DNA from: Acidimicrobiia bacterium
GTDB taxonomy: Bacteria; Actinomycetota; Acidimicrobiia; Acidimicrobiales; Ilumatobacteraceae
Assembly: GCA_030425785.1 (NCBI GenBank)
Contig: JAUHYJ010000099.1
Location: 1-9,551 of the forward strand
Direction: 5' to 3'
DNA length: 9,551 bases
This document shows positions 1 through 5,951 of this stretch, piece after piece; position 1 is the stretch's first letter; the number at the start of each line of letters is the position of its first letter. The notes under the pieces were generated by a model, which did no database searches, had not been told where the DNA came from, and was given only the letters and a program-made list of their open reading frames with translations. Both the position numbers and the translations under genes were made by a program.

Positions 1-447
1 CATCGCCGCCAACGTGGTCGACTTGCCCGAACCCGTCGGACCCACCGCCAGCACCAGACCGTACGGCCGGTTGAGCAGCGTGGTGATCGACTTCGGCGCA
101 CCGAGCTCTTCGAGCGAGCGGACGCGGAAGGGGATGACGCGCAGGGCGAGCGCGAGTGTGTTGCGCTGGCTGTAGGCGTTGGCACGGAAGCGGCCGAGGC
201 CGGGGATGCCGAACGAGAAGTCGACCTGGTACGCCTCCTCGAGCTCGCGGGCCTGGTTGTCGTTGAGCAACGACATCACCATCCGCTCGGTGTCGTCGGG
301 TTCGAGCACCTTGACGTTCTCGAACGCGACGAGCGTGCCGTCGCGACGAGCCGTCGGCGGCCGGCCGACCGTGATGTGGAGGTCGGACGAACCCGAGTTG
401 ACGGTCGCCTGCAACAGGGTGACCAGGGTCGGATCTGGATCGAACAT
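1..447 (-). CDS. pilT: PilT, type IV pilus retraction ATPase (N-terminal 149 codons, runs off left edge)
   Basis: PilT is the cytoplasmic hexameric ATPase that depolymerises type IV pili at the inner membrane and drives twitching. The visible 149 residues hold the PAS-like N-terminal domain with the family signature SDLHITVGRPP (about residues 20-31), the stretch VDFSFGIPGLGRFRANAYSQR (split over residues 75-95), EELGAP near 113-118 and the Walker A motif GPTGSGKST at 136-144. The protein is cut by the window edge just after the Walker A motif, so the Asp box, Walker B and His box are not seen. The ATG at 447 is preceded by a good Shine-Dalgarno sequence (AAGGGAA, complement of 453-459). GPTGSGKST together with the SDLH signature favours PilT over PilB/GspE, and a separate PilB lies at 2520-4298. 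Its start faces that of the prepilin peptidase across 47 bases. It may also be reached by readthrough from pilB/pilC, with pilD lying antisense between them. Confidence 0.93.
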   Translation of the reverse strand, partial: MFDPDPTLVTLLQATVNSGSSDLHITVGRPPTARRDGTLVAFENVKVLEPDDTERMVMSLLNDNQARELEEAYQVDFSFGIPGLGRFRANAYSQRNTLALALRVIPFRVRSLEELGAPKSITTLLNRPYGLVLAVGPTGSGKSTTLAAM

Positions 448-479
448 CAGTGTTCCCTTCCGCCGGTGGCCTCGCGGCC

Positions 480-485
480 TAGCGT
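480..485 (+). promoter_or_regulatory. Possible -10 element for a leaderless pilD transcript
   Basis: The 47 bases between the pilT and pilD start codons hold no convincing Shine-Dalgarno sequence for pilD. A TAGCGT hexamer fits the actinobacterial TANNNT -10 pattern and ends nine bases before the pilD ATG, so transcription could begin at or next to the start codon. Leaderless mRNAs are common in Actinobacteria. No clear -35 element is visible. This is a weak, inferred call. Confidence 0.25.
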
Positions 486-494
486 GCTGATGAC

Positions 495-1271
495 ATGGAC
501 ACGACACTGGTGCTGATCGCCTGCATCGTGATGGGGCTGGTGGTGGGGAGCTTCCTCACCGTGGTGGTCGACCGCGTCCCGCGAGGCGCGTCGATCGTGG
601 CACCGCCGAGCGCGTGCAGCTCGTGCGGTCACCGATTGACGGCACCGGACCTGGTGCCGATCGGGTCGTGGCTGGTGCTGCGTGGCAGATGCCGGCACTG
701 CGGCACCTCGATCGGCGTCGAGCCGCTCGTGATCGAGCTCGCCAACGCGGCGATCTTCGTACTGTTCGGTCTCGAGTTCGGTGCCTCGGCCGTGCTGCCG
801 GCGTTCTGGATCCTCGGGGCCGCGCTGGTCGCGTTGGTGTGGATCGACCTGCGCGAGTTCCGGCTGCCGCGCGAGATCACCTACACGGCTTTCGTGCTGG
901 GGTTCATCGCCCTGTCGATCGCGGCGCTCGTCGACGGCGAGCCCGAACGCATCTGGAAGGCGCTCGCCGGCGCCGGGCTGGCACTCGCGATCATGGGCCT
1001 GATCTACCTGGGTGCCCGCGGCCAGATGGGCGACGGCGACGTGCGCCTCGCGCCCCTGCTCGGGTTGTACCTCGGCTACCTGCACCTCGGCACCGTGCCG
1101 GTCGGGCTGTTCCTCGGCTTCCTGATCGGTGCCGTGGTCGGCCTGGTCGCGATGGCGACGGGTTCGGCCGGCCGCAAGACCGCGCTGCCGTTCGGCCCCT
1201 TCCTCGCGGCGGGGACGGTACTGGCCGTCTTCGTCGGCCCGGAGATCGTCGATCTGATCTGGCAAACCTGA
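495..1271 (+). CDS. pilD: PilD, prepilin leader peptidase / N-methyltransferase
   Basis: This is an integral membrane aspartic protease that cleaves the leader of class III (type IV) prepilins and usually also N-methylates the new N terminus. The 258-residue length fits the family. Residues 17-35 carry the GSFLTVVVDRVPRGASIV signature of the methylase domain. A zinc-type cysteine tetrad sits at C41, C44, C66 and C69 (CSSC and CRHC). The two catalytic aspartates are D118 in WIDLREFRLP and D182 in MGDGDVRL, the GxGD motif. LPFGPFLAAG at 231-240 is also conserved in the family. About seven to eight hydrophobic segments are apparent (roughly 5-25, 80-95, 100-117, 130-145, 157-172, 186-196, 202-222, 236-254). 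The usual LPD after the first aspartate reads LPRE, so that third acidic position is shifted. The gene lies in opposite orientation between pilC and pilT, with its stop nine bases from the pilC stop. Confidence 0.95.
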   Translation: MDTTLVLIACIVMGLVVGSFLTVVVDRVPRGASIVAPPSACSSCGHRLTAPDLVPIGSWLVLRGRCRHCGTSIGVEPLVIELANAAIFVLFGLEFGASAVLPAFWILGAALVALVWIDLREFRLPREITYTAFVLGFIALSIAALVDGEPERIWKALAGAGLALAIMGLIYLGARGQMGDGDVRLAPLLGLYLGYLHLGTVPVGLFLGFLIGAVVGLVAMATGSAGRKTALPFGPFLAAGTVLAVFVGPEIVDLIWQT

Positions 1272-1280
1272 TCGTCCCGA

Positions 1281-2492
1281 CTACTGCGCGTCCTGGACGC
1301 CACCGAGGACGCCGTACATGGCCTGCACGAGCGACACGGCGACGAAGCCGACGACGACACCGACGAAGATGATCATGATCGGCTCGAACGCCGTCGTGAA
1401 CGTCTTGATCTTGTACTCGAGCTCACGGTTGAAGTACTCGGCCGCGACCTCGAGCTGCTGGTCGAGCGTGCCGGTCTCCTCGCCGACCTTGAACATCTGG
1501 CGGGCGGCGCCCGGGAACAGTTCGGTCTCCATGAGCGGCTGCGCGAAGCCGGCACCCTCGAGCATCTGCTGGCGGGCGATGTCGAGCTGCTCGCGGTAGA
1601 CGACGTTGGCGACCGCATCCGTCGTGGTCTCCATCGCCGACGGCACGGCGACGCCGGCCTGCAGCATGGTCGACAGCACCGAGCAGAAGCGCTCGAGGAT
1701 CGCGTACTCGACGATGCCGCCGATCATCGGGATCTTCAGCGACACCCGCTGCCAGATCTCCTTGCCGGTCGGGTGCGCAACGAGAAAGGCCACGAAGCCG
1801 GCGAACAACAGGAAGGCGATCGCCGTGATGTACCAGAGGTCGGTGAAGAAGCGGGAGAAGAACAGCATCGACCGCGTCGTCAACGGCAGGTCCGCGCCGA
1901 GCTCTTCGAACAGCGGCTTGAACTGGGGCAGCACGTAGCCGGCCAGGATGAGCACCGTCACCACCGCGAGGCTCATGACCACCAGCGGGTAGGCGAGCGC
2001 CCCCACGACCTTCGCCCGGGTCTCGATCTCGCGGGAGAGATACATCGCCAGCGAGTCGAGCGATTCGTCGAGACGACCCGTCAGCTCGGCCGACTGCAGG
2101 ATGCCGACGTAGTACGGCGGGAACACCTGTGGGTGCTGGGCCGCCGACGCCGAGAACAGGCCGCCGTTGCGCAGGTCGTCGACCATCTCGGTCAGCGCGC
2201 GACGCAGTGCGACGTCGGTCGTCTCGTCGCCGATCGTGGTCAGCGCCTCGGTGATGGGGATACCGGCCTTGACGAACACCGCCAGCTGGCGGGTGAAGTT
2301 CATCAGGTTCTTCTTCTTGACCTTCTCCTTGGTCAACTCGAAGTCGAGCATCCCGCGGGATTCCTCGATCCGGATCGGGAAGAGGTTCTGCTCGACGAGC
2401 AGCTGACGCGCCGTACCGACCGTGTCGGCCTTGGTGGTGCCCTCGATCTCGGCACCGGTCGAATCGATCGCCGAGTAAGCGAACTTTGGCAT
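1281..2492 (-). CDS. pilC: PilC, type IV pilus inner-membrane platform protein (GspF family)
   Basis: PilC is the polytopic inner-membrane protein on which PilB and PilT act to add or remove pilin subunits. The 403-residue length is typical. The N-terminal FAYSAIDSTGAEIEGT (4-19) is the usual PilC opening. Two GspF repeats follow: about 68-190 (containing VKAGIPITEAL, then SAELTGRLDESL) and about 270-392 (containing LQAGVAVPSAM, then VGEETGTLDQQL). Three membrane segments lie near 165-187, 219-239 and 370-392. The conserved end FEPIMIIFVGVVVGF is intact. The ATG at 2492 has a strong Shine-Dalgarno (GGAAGGAA, complement of 2501-2508) within the 27 bases after pilB, so the two are almost certainly one operon. 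In the first repeat the usual GE before the L/T-S-G motif reads SAE, a mild divergence. Confidence 0.95.
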   Translation of the reverse strand: MPKFAYSAIDSTGAEIEGTTKADTVGTARQLLVEQNLFPIRIEESRGMLDFELTKEKVKKKNLMNFTRQLAVFVKAGIPITEALTTIGDETTDVALRRALTEMVDDLRNGGLFSASAAQHPQVFPPYYVGILQSAELTGRLDESLDSLAMYLSREIETRAKVVGALAYPLVVMSLAVVTVLILAGYVLPQFKPLFEELGADLPLTTRSMLFFSRFFTDLWYITAIAFLLFAGFVAFLVAHPTGKEIWQRVSLKIPMIGGIVEYAILERFCSVLSTMLQAGVAVPSAMETTTDAVANVVYREQLDIARQQMLEGAGFAQPLMETELFPGAARQMFKVGEETGTLDQQLEVAAEYFNRELEYKIKTFTTAFEPIMIIFVGVVVGFVAVSLVQAMYGVLGGVQDAQ

Positions 2493-2519
2493 GGTGTGGT
2501 TTCCTTCCGCCCGTCCCGC

Positions 2520-4298
2520 TCAGGAGGCGAACAGCGTCTTGACGACTTCGGGGATGGTGGTCACGTCGTCCTCGACGAGCTGCATGGCTTCGCGCAGCAT
2601 CGTGCGCATGCCCTGTGCAACCGCCAGGCGACGAAGTTCTTCGGTGGTGGCCCAGCCGACGATCAGACGGCGGAGCTCGGGGGTGATCTTCAGCAGCTCG
2701 TAGACACCGATCCGGCCGTGGTAGCCCGTGTCGGAGCAGTACGAGCAGCCCGCGCCGCGGAAGAAGTGGACCTTGTCGGACCCGCCCGAGTGCGACCGGA
2801 ACACGGCGATCTCATCGGCGGTCGGCTCGTACTCCTCCTTGCAGTTGTCGCAGATGCGACGGACGAGGCGCTGGGCCACGACGGCCACGACGGCCGACGC
2901 CACGAGGAACGCCTCGATGCCCATGTCGAGCAGGCGGTGCACGGCGGCGACCGAGTCGTTGCCGTGCAGTGAGGAGAGCACGAAGTGGCCGGTGAGCGCC
3001 GACTGCACGGCGATGCGGGCGGTGTCGGCGTCGCGGACCTCACCGACGAGGATGACGTCGGGGTCCTGTCGGAGGAGGGCCTTGAGGCCGGTGGCGAAGG
3101 TCAGTCCGGCTCGTTCGTTGGTGCCCACCTGGTTGATGCCGGGGAACACGTACTCGACCGGGTCCTCGATCGTGGTGACGTTCTTGCCGCCCGAGTTGAT
3201 CTCGAGCAGGGTCGCGTACAGCGTCGTCGTCTTGCCGGCGCCGGTCGGGCCGGCGCAGATGACCATGCCGTACGGCTGATGCACCAGCTTCGAGTAGGCG
3301 TTGTAGGTCTCGCGCGGCATGCCGAGCTCGTTCAGGCCGACCATCGACTTGCTCTTGTCGAGCAGACGCATGACGACCTTCTCGCCGAACACCGTCGCCA
3401 CCGTCGAGACGCGCACGTCGAGCGGGCGACCGTCGACCGTGGTCGAGAACTGGCCGTCCTGTGGGGCACGCTTCTCGACGATGTTCATCGACGACATGAT
3501 CTTGAGGCGCGACACGAGCGGGTTGTGGGCACTGACCGGCAGGCGCACCGCCTCGACCAGCTGACCGTCGATGCGGTACCGGACGCGGACGTCCTTGTCG
3601 AGCGGCTCGATGTGGATGTCGGACGCGCGGTCGCGCAGGGCCTGACCGACGATGCGCGACACCAGCTGCACGACGGGCGCCTGGTCGTCGAGGCTGACCT
3701 CGTTGACGGCGTCGTCGGCGGCCTGGCTCGCGGCGTCGGATTCCTGGAAGCTGGCGACCAGCCGGCCGATGTCGGCGTCGGACCGCCAGATCTGCTCGGT
3801 GAACGACTCGATCGTCTTCGGGTCGGTGACGATCCAGTTGAACCGCTTGCCGGCGGCGGCCTCGGCCGCCTCACGGCGAGCGGTCGACACGTCGGCGCCC
3901 CACACGGTGAGCGACCCGCCCTCGTCGGCGACCGGGATGAAGTAGAACTTGCGGGCCGTGGCCTCGTCGACCAGTTCGGCGAGCTCGGGGCTCGGCGTCG
4001 CCGCCTTGGTGTCCGCCACCGGCAGACCCGTCGCCTGACCGAGCGCCTTCGCGTACTCGGCACGCCCGACGCCGTACTTGGTCAGGACGAGGTTGCCGAA
4101 CTTCCAGAGGTTGCCGGCACCGTCGGCCAGCGCCTCGGCCAGACGATCACCTTCGAGCTGTCCGGCCTCGACGAGCGCCTGGCCGGTGGCGACGCACTCC
4201 TCGACACTCGGACCCATCTCCGGACCGGTGGGCGCGACGGCGCCACCCTCCGCCTCCGGTGACCGCTTGTCATCCTTCGACTTGCTCCGCAGGGCCAT
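2520..4298 (-). CDS. pilB: PilB, type IV pilus extension ATPase (GspE family)
   Basis: PilB is the cytoplasmic hexameric ATPase that powers pilus polymerisation through PilC. In 592 residues it has a GspE/MshE-type N-terminal domain (about 33-170), a linker near 185-205 and a full motor domain. Motifs seen are the ASDIHIEP signature (225-232), Walker A GPTGAGKT (350-357), the Asp box TIEDPVEY (376-383), Walker B LLRQDPDVILVGEVRD (408-423) and the His box SALTGHFVLSSLHGNDS (433-449). The zinc-binding cysteine tetrad is C483, C486, C518 and C521 (CDNC and CSYC). All catalytic elements look intact. The first 20 residues are charged and poorly conserved. The ATG lies two bases after the stop of the coiled-coil gene (TGACCATG), with a Shine-Dalgarno GAGGAAG inside that gene's last codons, so translation is probably coupled. 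Confidence 0.96.
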   Translation of the reverse strand: MALRSKSKDDKRSPEAEGGAVAPTGPEMGPSVEECVATGQALVEAGQLEGDRLAEALADGAGNLWKFGNLVLTKYGVGRAEYAKALGQATGLPVADTKAATPSPELAELVDEATARKFYFIPVADEGGSLTVWGADVSTARREAAEAAAGKRFNWIVTDPKTIESFTEQIWRSDADIGRLVASFQESDAASQAADDAVNEVSLDDQAPVVQLVSRIVGQALRDRASDIHIEPLDKDVRVRYRIDGQLVEAVRLPVSAHNPLVSRLKIMSSMNIVEKRAPQDGQFSTTVDGRPLDVRVSTVATVFGEKVVMRLLDKSKSMVGLNELGMPRETYNAYSKLVHQPYGMVICAGPTGAGKTTTLYATLLEINSGGKNVTTIEDPVEYVFPGINQVGTNERAGLTFATGLKALLRQDPDVILVGEVRDADTARIAVQSALTGHFVLSSLHGNDSVAAVHRLLDMGIEAFLVASAVVAVVAQRLVRRICDNCKEEYEPTADEIAVFRSHSGGSDKVHFFRGAGCSYCSDTGYHGRIGVYELLKITPELRRLIVGWATTEELRRLAVAQGMRTMLREAMQLVEDDVTTIPEVVKTLFAS

Positions 4299-4300
4299 GG

Positions 4301-5635
4301 TCAGTCTTCCTCGGTGTGGTCGCTGGCAGCCTCTGCGGCAGCGATGATGGCCGCGATGTCGGGGCCATCAGGTGCATCGGCAGGTGCTGCGGTTTTCTCA
4401 ACTGATTCGTTGCCGCCACCGCTCGAAAAGTTCCCGCCAGGGGGTGGTGGTGCGAGCGTGGATGCGGGTGCCGGTGCGGGTGCGGCCGGGGCTGCGGGTT
4501 CGGGTGCATCCGGATCCTGCGGGAGCGTGACGGTCGGGTCGGCGCCGTCCTTGCGGACGAACTGGGTCGGATCGAGCTCGAGCAGGGCCCGCTCGAGCTC
4601 CTCGAGGCGGTCCATCTGCACCGCCGTCGAGACGTCCATCGTGGCGTCCTGCACCGACGCCTCGACCTCGGTCAGGCGCACGGCGAGCGAGTCGGTCCGC
4701 TCGTTGACGCCCTTCTCGAGCCGCTCCATCTCGATCCGCACGAGCATCGCCTCACCGGCCGCGGTCGACATCTTCTCCTTGAGCTCGTCGAGTGCGTTCT
4801 GGTCGATGCCCTCGACCGACTCGCGCAGCTGATCGATCGTGCGGCTCGTCTCGACGAAACGGTCGTCGACGGCGCTGATGCGATCGTTCATGACGGCCAA
4901 CGACTCGTCGAGGTTCGAGCTGACCCGGCTGACGTGCAGGTCGATCTCGGCGATCTTCTGGCCCGAGTCCTCCTTGATGCGGTTCTCGGCCGCGAGGAGG
5001 CGGTTGTTGAAGCGGTCCTCGGCGTCGTTCAACTTGGAGCTGACCTGCTGGCCGACCTCGTTCTGGAACTTGCGCACCGTCGAGTCGTTCTCGTCGACGA
5101 GCCGCTTGAGCTCCGCGATCTGGGCCTTGACGTCGTCCTGCAGGGTCTGGGTCAGCTCGTCCTGACGACCCTCCATCTGGGTGGTCATGTCGTTGAAGTA
5201 GGTGACCATCCGCGCGGCCTGCTCGTCGAAGCGACGCAGGTTCGTGTCGAGCGACTCGATCCGGCGGTTGATCGTCTCGTTCTCGTCGCGGAGATCGGTG
5301 ACGATCGGGCGGGCCGCCTCGGCGACCATCGCCTCGAGACCGCCCGTGACGTCGTCGAGCCGACGCGTCTGGCGCGCCTCGGACTCGGCGAACCGCTGAT
5401 CGAGCTGCGTCTTGGCGGTGTTCGCCTGCTCGTCCGCACGGGCCTGCACCCGCTCGAGCGCCTGCGCGAGCTGTGCCATCTGGCTCGTGAACTCGGCACG
5501 CATCTCGTCGCGCTCGCGGCGGCCCTCCTCACGCACACGGTCGACCTCGGCGATCACAGCTGACGCGTGCCGTTCGAGCTCGGCTTGCACGGCGGCAACC
5601 AAGCTGTTCCGGAACTCGTCGGTCTCTGCTGTCAT
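4301..5635 (-). CDS. Long coiled-coil protein of unknown function, first gene of the pilB-pilC operon
   Basis: I do not recognise a family. The chosen start (MTAETDEF, 444 residues) is backed by GGGAGG at 5647-5652, 11 bases upstream. A longer reading from 5725 would begin upstream of the proposed promoter and adds 30 residues of atypical sequence. Residues about 12-350 are almost continuous charged, heptad-like helix rich in E, D, R, Q, L and A with hardly any proline or glycine. A short conserved-looking element LDPTQFVRKDG (354-364) follows, then an Ala/Pro-rich linker (about 373-399), a Gly/Ser patch (about 400-408) and a final hydrophobic mini-helix DIAAIIAAAEAA (426-437). There is no signal peptide, membrane segment or cysteine. 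The placement suggests a cytoplasmic rod that could organise or localise the pilus motor. That is inference, and other elongated scaffold roles are equally possible. Confidence 0.85.
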   Translation of the reverse strand: MTAETDEFRNSLVAAVQAELERHASAVIAEVDRVREEGRRERDEMRAEFTSQMAQLAQALERVQARADEQANTAKTQLDQRFAESEARQTRRLDDVTGGLEAMVAEAARPIVTDLRDENETINRRIESLDTNLRRFDEQAARMVTYFNDMTTQMEGRQDELTQTLQDDVKAQIAELKRLVDENDSTVRKFQNEVGQQVSSKLNDAEDRFNNRLLAAENRIKEDSGQKIAEIDLHVSRVSSNLDESLAVMNDRISAVDDRFVETSRTIDQLRESVEGIDQNALDELKEKMSTAAGEAMLVRIEMERLEKGVNERTDSLAVRLTEVEASVQDATMDVSTAVQMDRLEELERALLELDPTQFVRKDGADPTVTLPQDPDAPEPAAPAAPAPAPASTLAPPPPGGNFSSGGGNESVEKTAAPADAPDGPDIAAIIAAAEAASDHTEED

Positions 5636-5646
5636 CTCCACACGAT

Positions 5647-5652
5647 CCTCCC
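5647..5652 (-). promoter_or_regulatory. Ribosome binding site that sets the coiled-coil gene start
   Basis: The minus strand reads GGGAGG here, 11 bases before the ATG at 5635. No comparable site precedes the upstream in-frame ATG at 5725, so this site decides for the shorter, 444-residue protein. Confidence 0.7.
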
Positions 5653-5658
5653 GCTGGA

Positions 5659-5678
5659 CCGCCACGGGGTCGTGGCGG
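5659..5678 (-). promoter_or_regulatory. Perfect 8-bp hairpin in the leader of the coiled-coil/pilB/pilC operon
   Basis: CCGCCACG (5659-5666) and CGTGGCGG (5671-5678) are exact reverse complements separated by four bases (GGGT on the plus strand). The hairpin lies between the proposed promoter (5703-5731) and the Shine-Dalgarno (5647-5652). It has no U-tract, so it does not look like an intrinsic terminator. A role in mRNA stability or translation control is possible but unproven. Confidence 0.5.
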
Positions 5679-5702
5679 CGAACCCCTGCAGGGCACACGG
5701 AC

Positions 5703-5731
5703 CTATCGGACGATGTTGCGGGCACCTTGAG
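5703..5731 (-). promoter_or_regulatory. Sigma-28 (FliA/WhiG)-like promoter pattern facing the coiled-coil/pilB/pilC operon
   Basis: On the minus strand CTCAAG (5731-5726) is followed after 15 bases by TCCGATAGG (5710-5702), which resembles the FliA/WhiG consensus TAAA, about 15 bases, GCCGATAA. Counting from TCAA the spacing is 16. Transcription would begin near 5695, giving a leader of roughly 60 bases that contains the hairpin and Shine-Dalgarno. The same pattern recurs in the opposite direction at 5836-5865, which raises confidence. The match to the consensus is partial (TCAA for TAAA, T for G, and G for the final A). Confidence 0.42.
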
Positions 5732-5804
5732 GAACCGCAGACGAATCCGTCAGCAGCGTGTGATCTCCGGACCATCGCCGATCGGGCGTGCCACCCCGTT
5801 GCTC

Positions 5805-5826
5805 ACACTCTTGTGCCGGTGAGTGT
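5805..5826. repeat. Inverted repeat, possible operator, between the two divergent promoters
   Basis: ACACTC (5805-5810) and GAGTGT (5821-5826) form a 6-bp perfect dyad around ten bases. An overlapping dyad CTCAC (5802-5806) / GTGAG (5819-5823) is also present. The dyad ends ten bases upstream of the -35-like CTCAAG of the conservon promoter, a position suited to an activator or repressor. The arms are short, so chance is possible. Confidence 0.35.
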
Positions 5827-5835
5827 TCGCATTTT

Positions 5836-5865
5836 CTCAAGATAGTCGACCAGCCCCCCGATAAG
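5836..5865 (+). promoter_or_regulatory. Sigma-28 (FliA/WhiG)-like promoter pattern facing the conservon operon
   Basis: CTCAAG (5836-5841) is followed after 15 bases by CCCGATAAG (5857-5865). Counting TCAA to CCCGATAA the gap is 16. The second half differs from the consensus GCCGATAA at one base. Transcription would begin near 5871, leaving a leader of about 80 bases before the ATG at 5952. It also rules out the longer reading of the kinase gene, whose in-frame ATG at 5865 would lie upstream of the transcript start. Confidence 0.45.
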
Positions 5866-5912
5866 TGTGCGACGACATTGCGCCCCACCGACCGTCACCG
5901 AGGCGGCACGCA

Positions 5913-5925
5913 GGGTCGTCGACCC
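5913..5925 (+). promoter_or_regulatory. Small hairpin in the conservon leader
   Basis: GGGTC (5913-5917) and GACCC (5921-5925) pair around three bases, about ten bases upstream of the Shine-Dalgarno. It mirrors the position of the larger hairpin in the divergent leader. Short GC-rich stems like this arise often by chance in such DNA. Confidence 0.25.
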
Positions 5926-5935
5926 GTGAAGATCC

Positions 5936-5942
5936 GGGAGGA
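5936..5942 (+). promoter_or_regulatory. Ribosome binding site that sets the conservon kinase start
   Basis: GGGAGGA precedes the ATG at 5952 with about nine to ten bases of spacing. The protein then opens with MRRLKLSTKML and runs straight into a membrane segment, as expected for this family. The upstream ATG at 5865 has no such site. Confidence 0.75.
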
Positions 5943-5951
5943 CCTCAGCCG

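Larger units (their letters stand above)
5636..5951. promoter_or_regulatory. 316-base divergent control region between the pil operon and the conservon
   Basis: No gene fits here. Open readings from 5725 on the minus strand and from 5865 on the plus strand only extend the flanking genes at their N termini. Neither extension has a Shine-Dalgarno sequence or plausible protein sequence. The stretch is visibly less GC-rich than its surroundings around 5820-5850. It contains two outward-facing sigma-28-like promoter patterns, a dyad between them and a hairpin in each presumed leader, listed as separate entries. Confidence 0.7.

Noticed and set aside
447..1265. 272-residue minus-strand open frame opposite the prepilin peptidase
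   Set aside because: Its translation is a monotonous Arg/Asp/Gln/His-rich string without any domain, and it is an antisense shadow of strongly conserved pilD.
1272..1280. Bidirectional terminator between pilD and pilC
   Set aside because: Only nine bases separate the stop codons, and no stem-loop with a T-tract is visible around them.
1773..4262. Two long plus-strand open frames (1773-2972 and 2985-4262) opposite pilC and pilB
   Set aside because: They lie antisense to genes with intact family motifs. Their Arg/Asp/Val/Gly-rich translations are typical of shadow frames in GC-rich DNA.
5684..5693. CCCTGCAGGG palindrome as an operator
   Set aside because: It is a single 10-base GC-rich palindrome beside the presumed transcription start, with no second copy. 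Chance occurrence is likely.
5636..5725. N-terminal extension of the coiled-coil protein to the ATG at 5725
   Set aside because: There is no Shine-Dalgarno at 5725, the added residues are unlike the rest, and the start would lie upstream of the proposed promoter. A good Shine-Dalgarno supports 5635.
5865..5951. N-terminal extension of the conservon kinase to the ATG at 5865
   Set aside because: It would place 29 Pro/Arg-rich residues before the membrane segment and overlaps the promoter-like CCCGATAAG. GGGAGGA supports the start at 5952.
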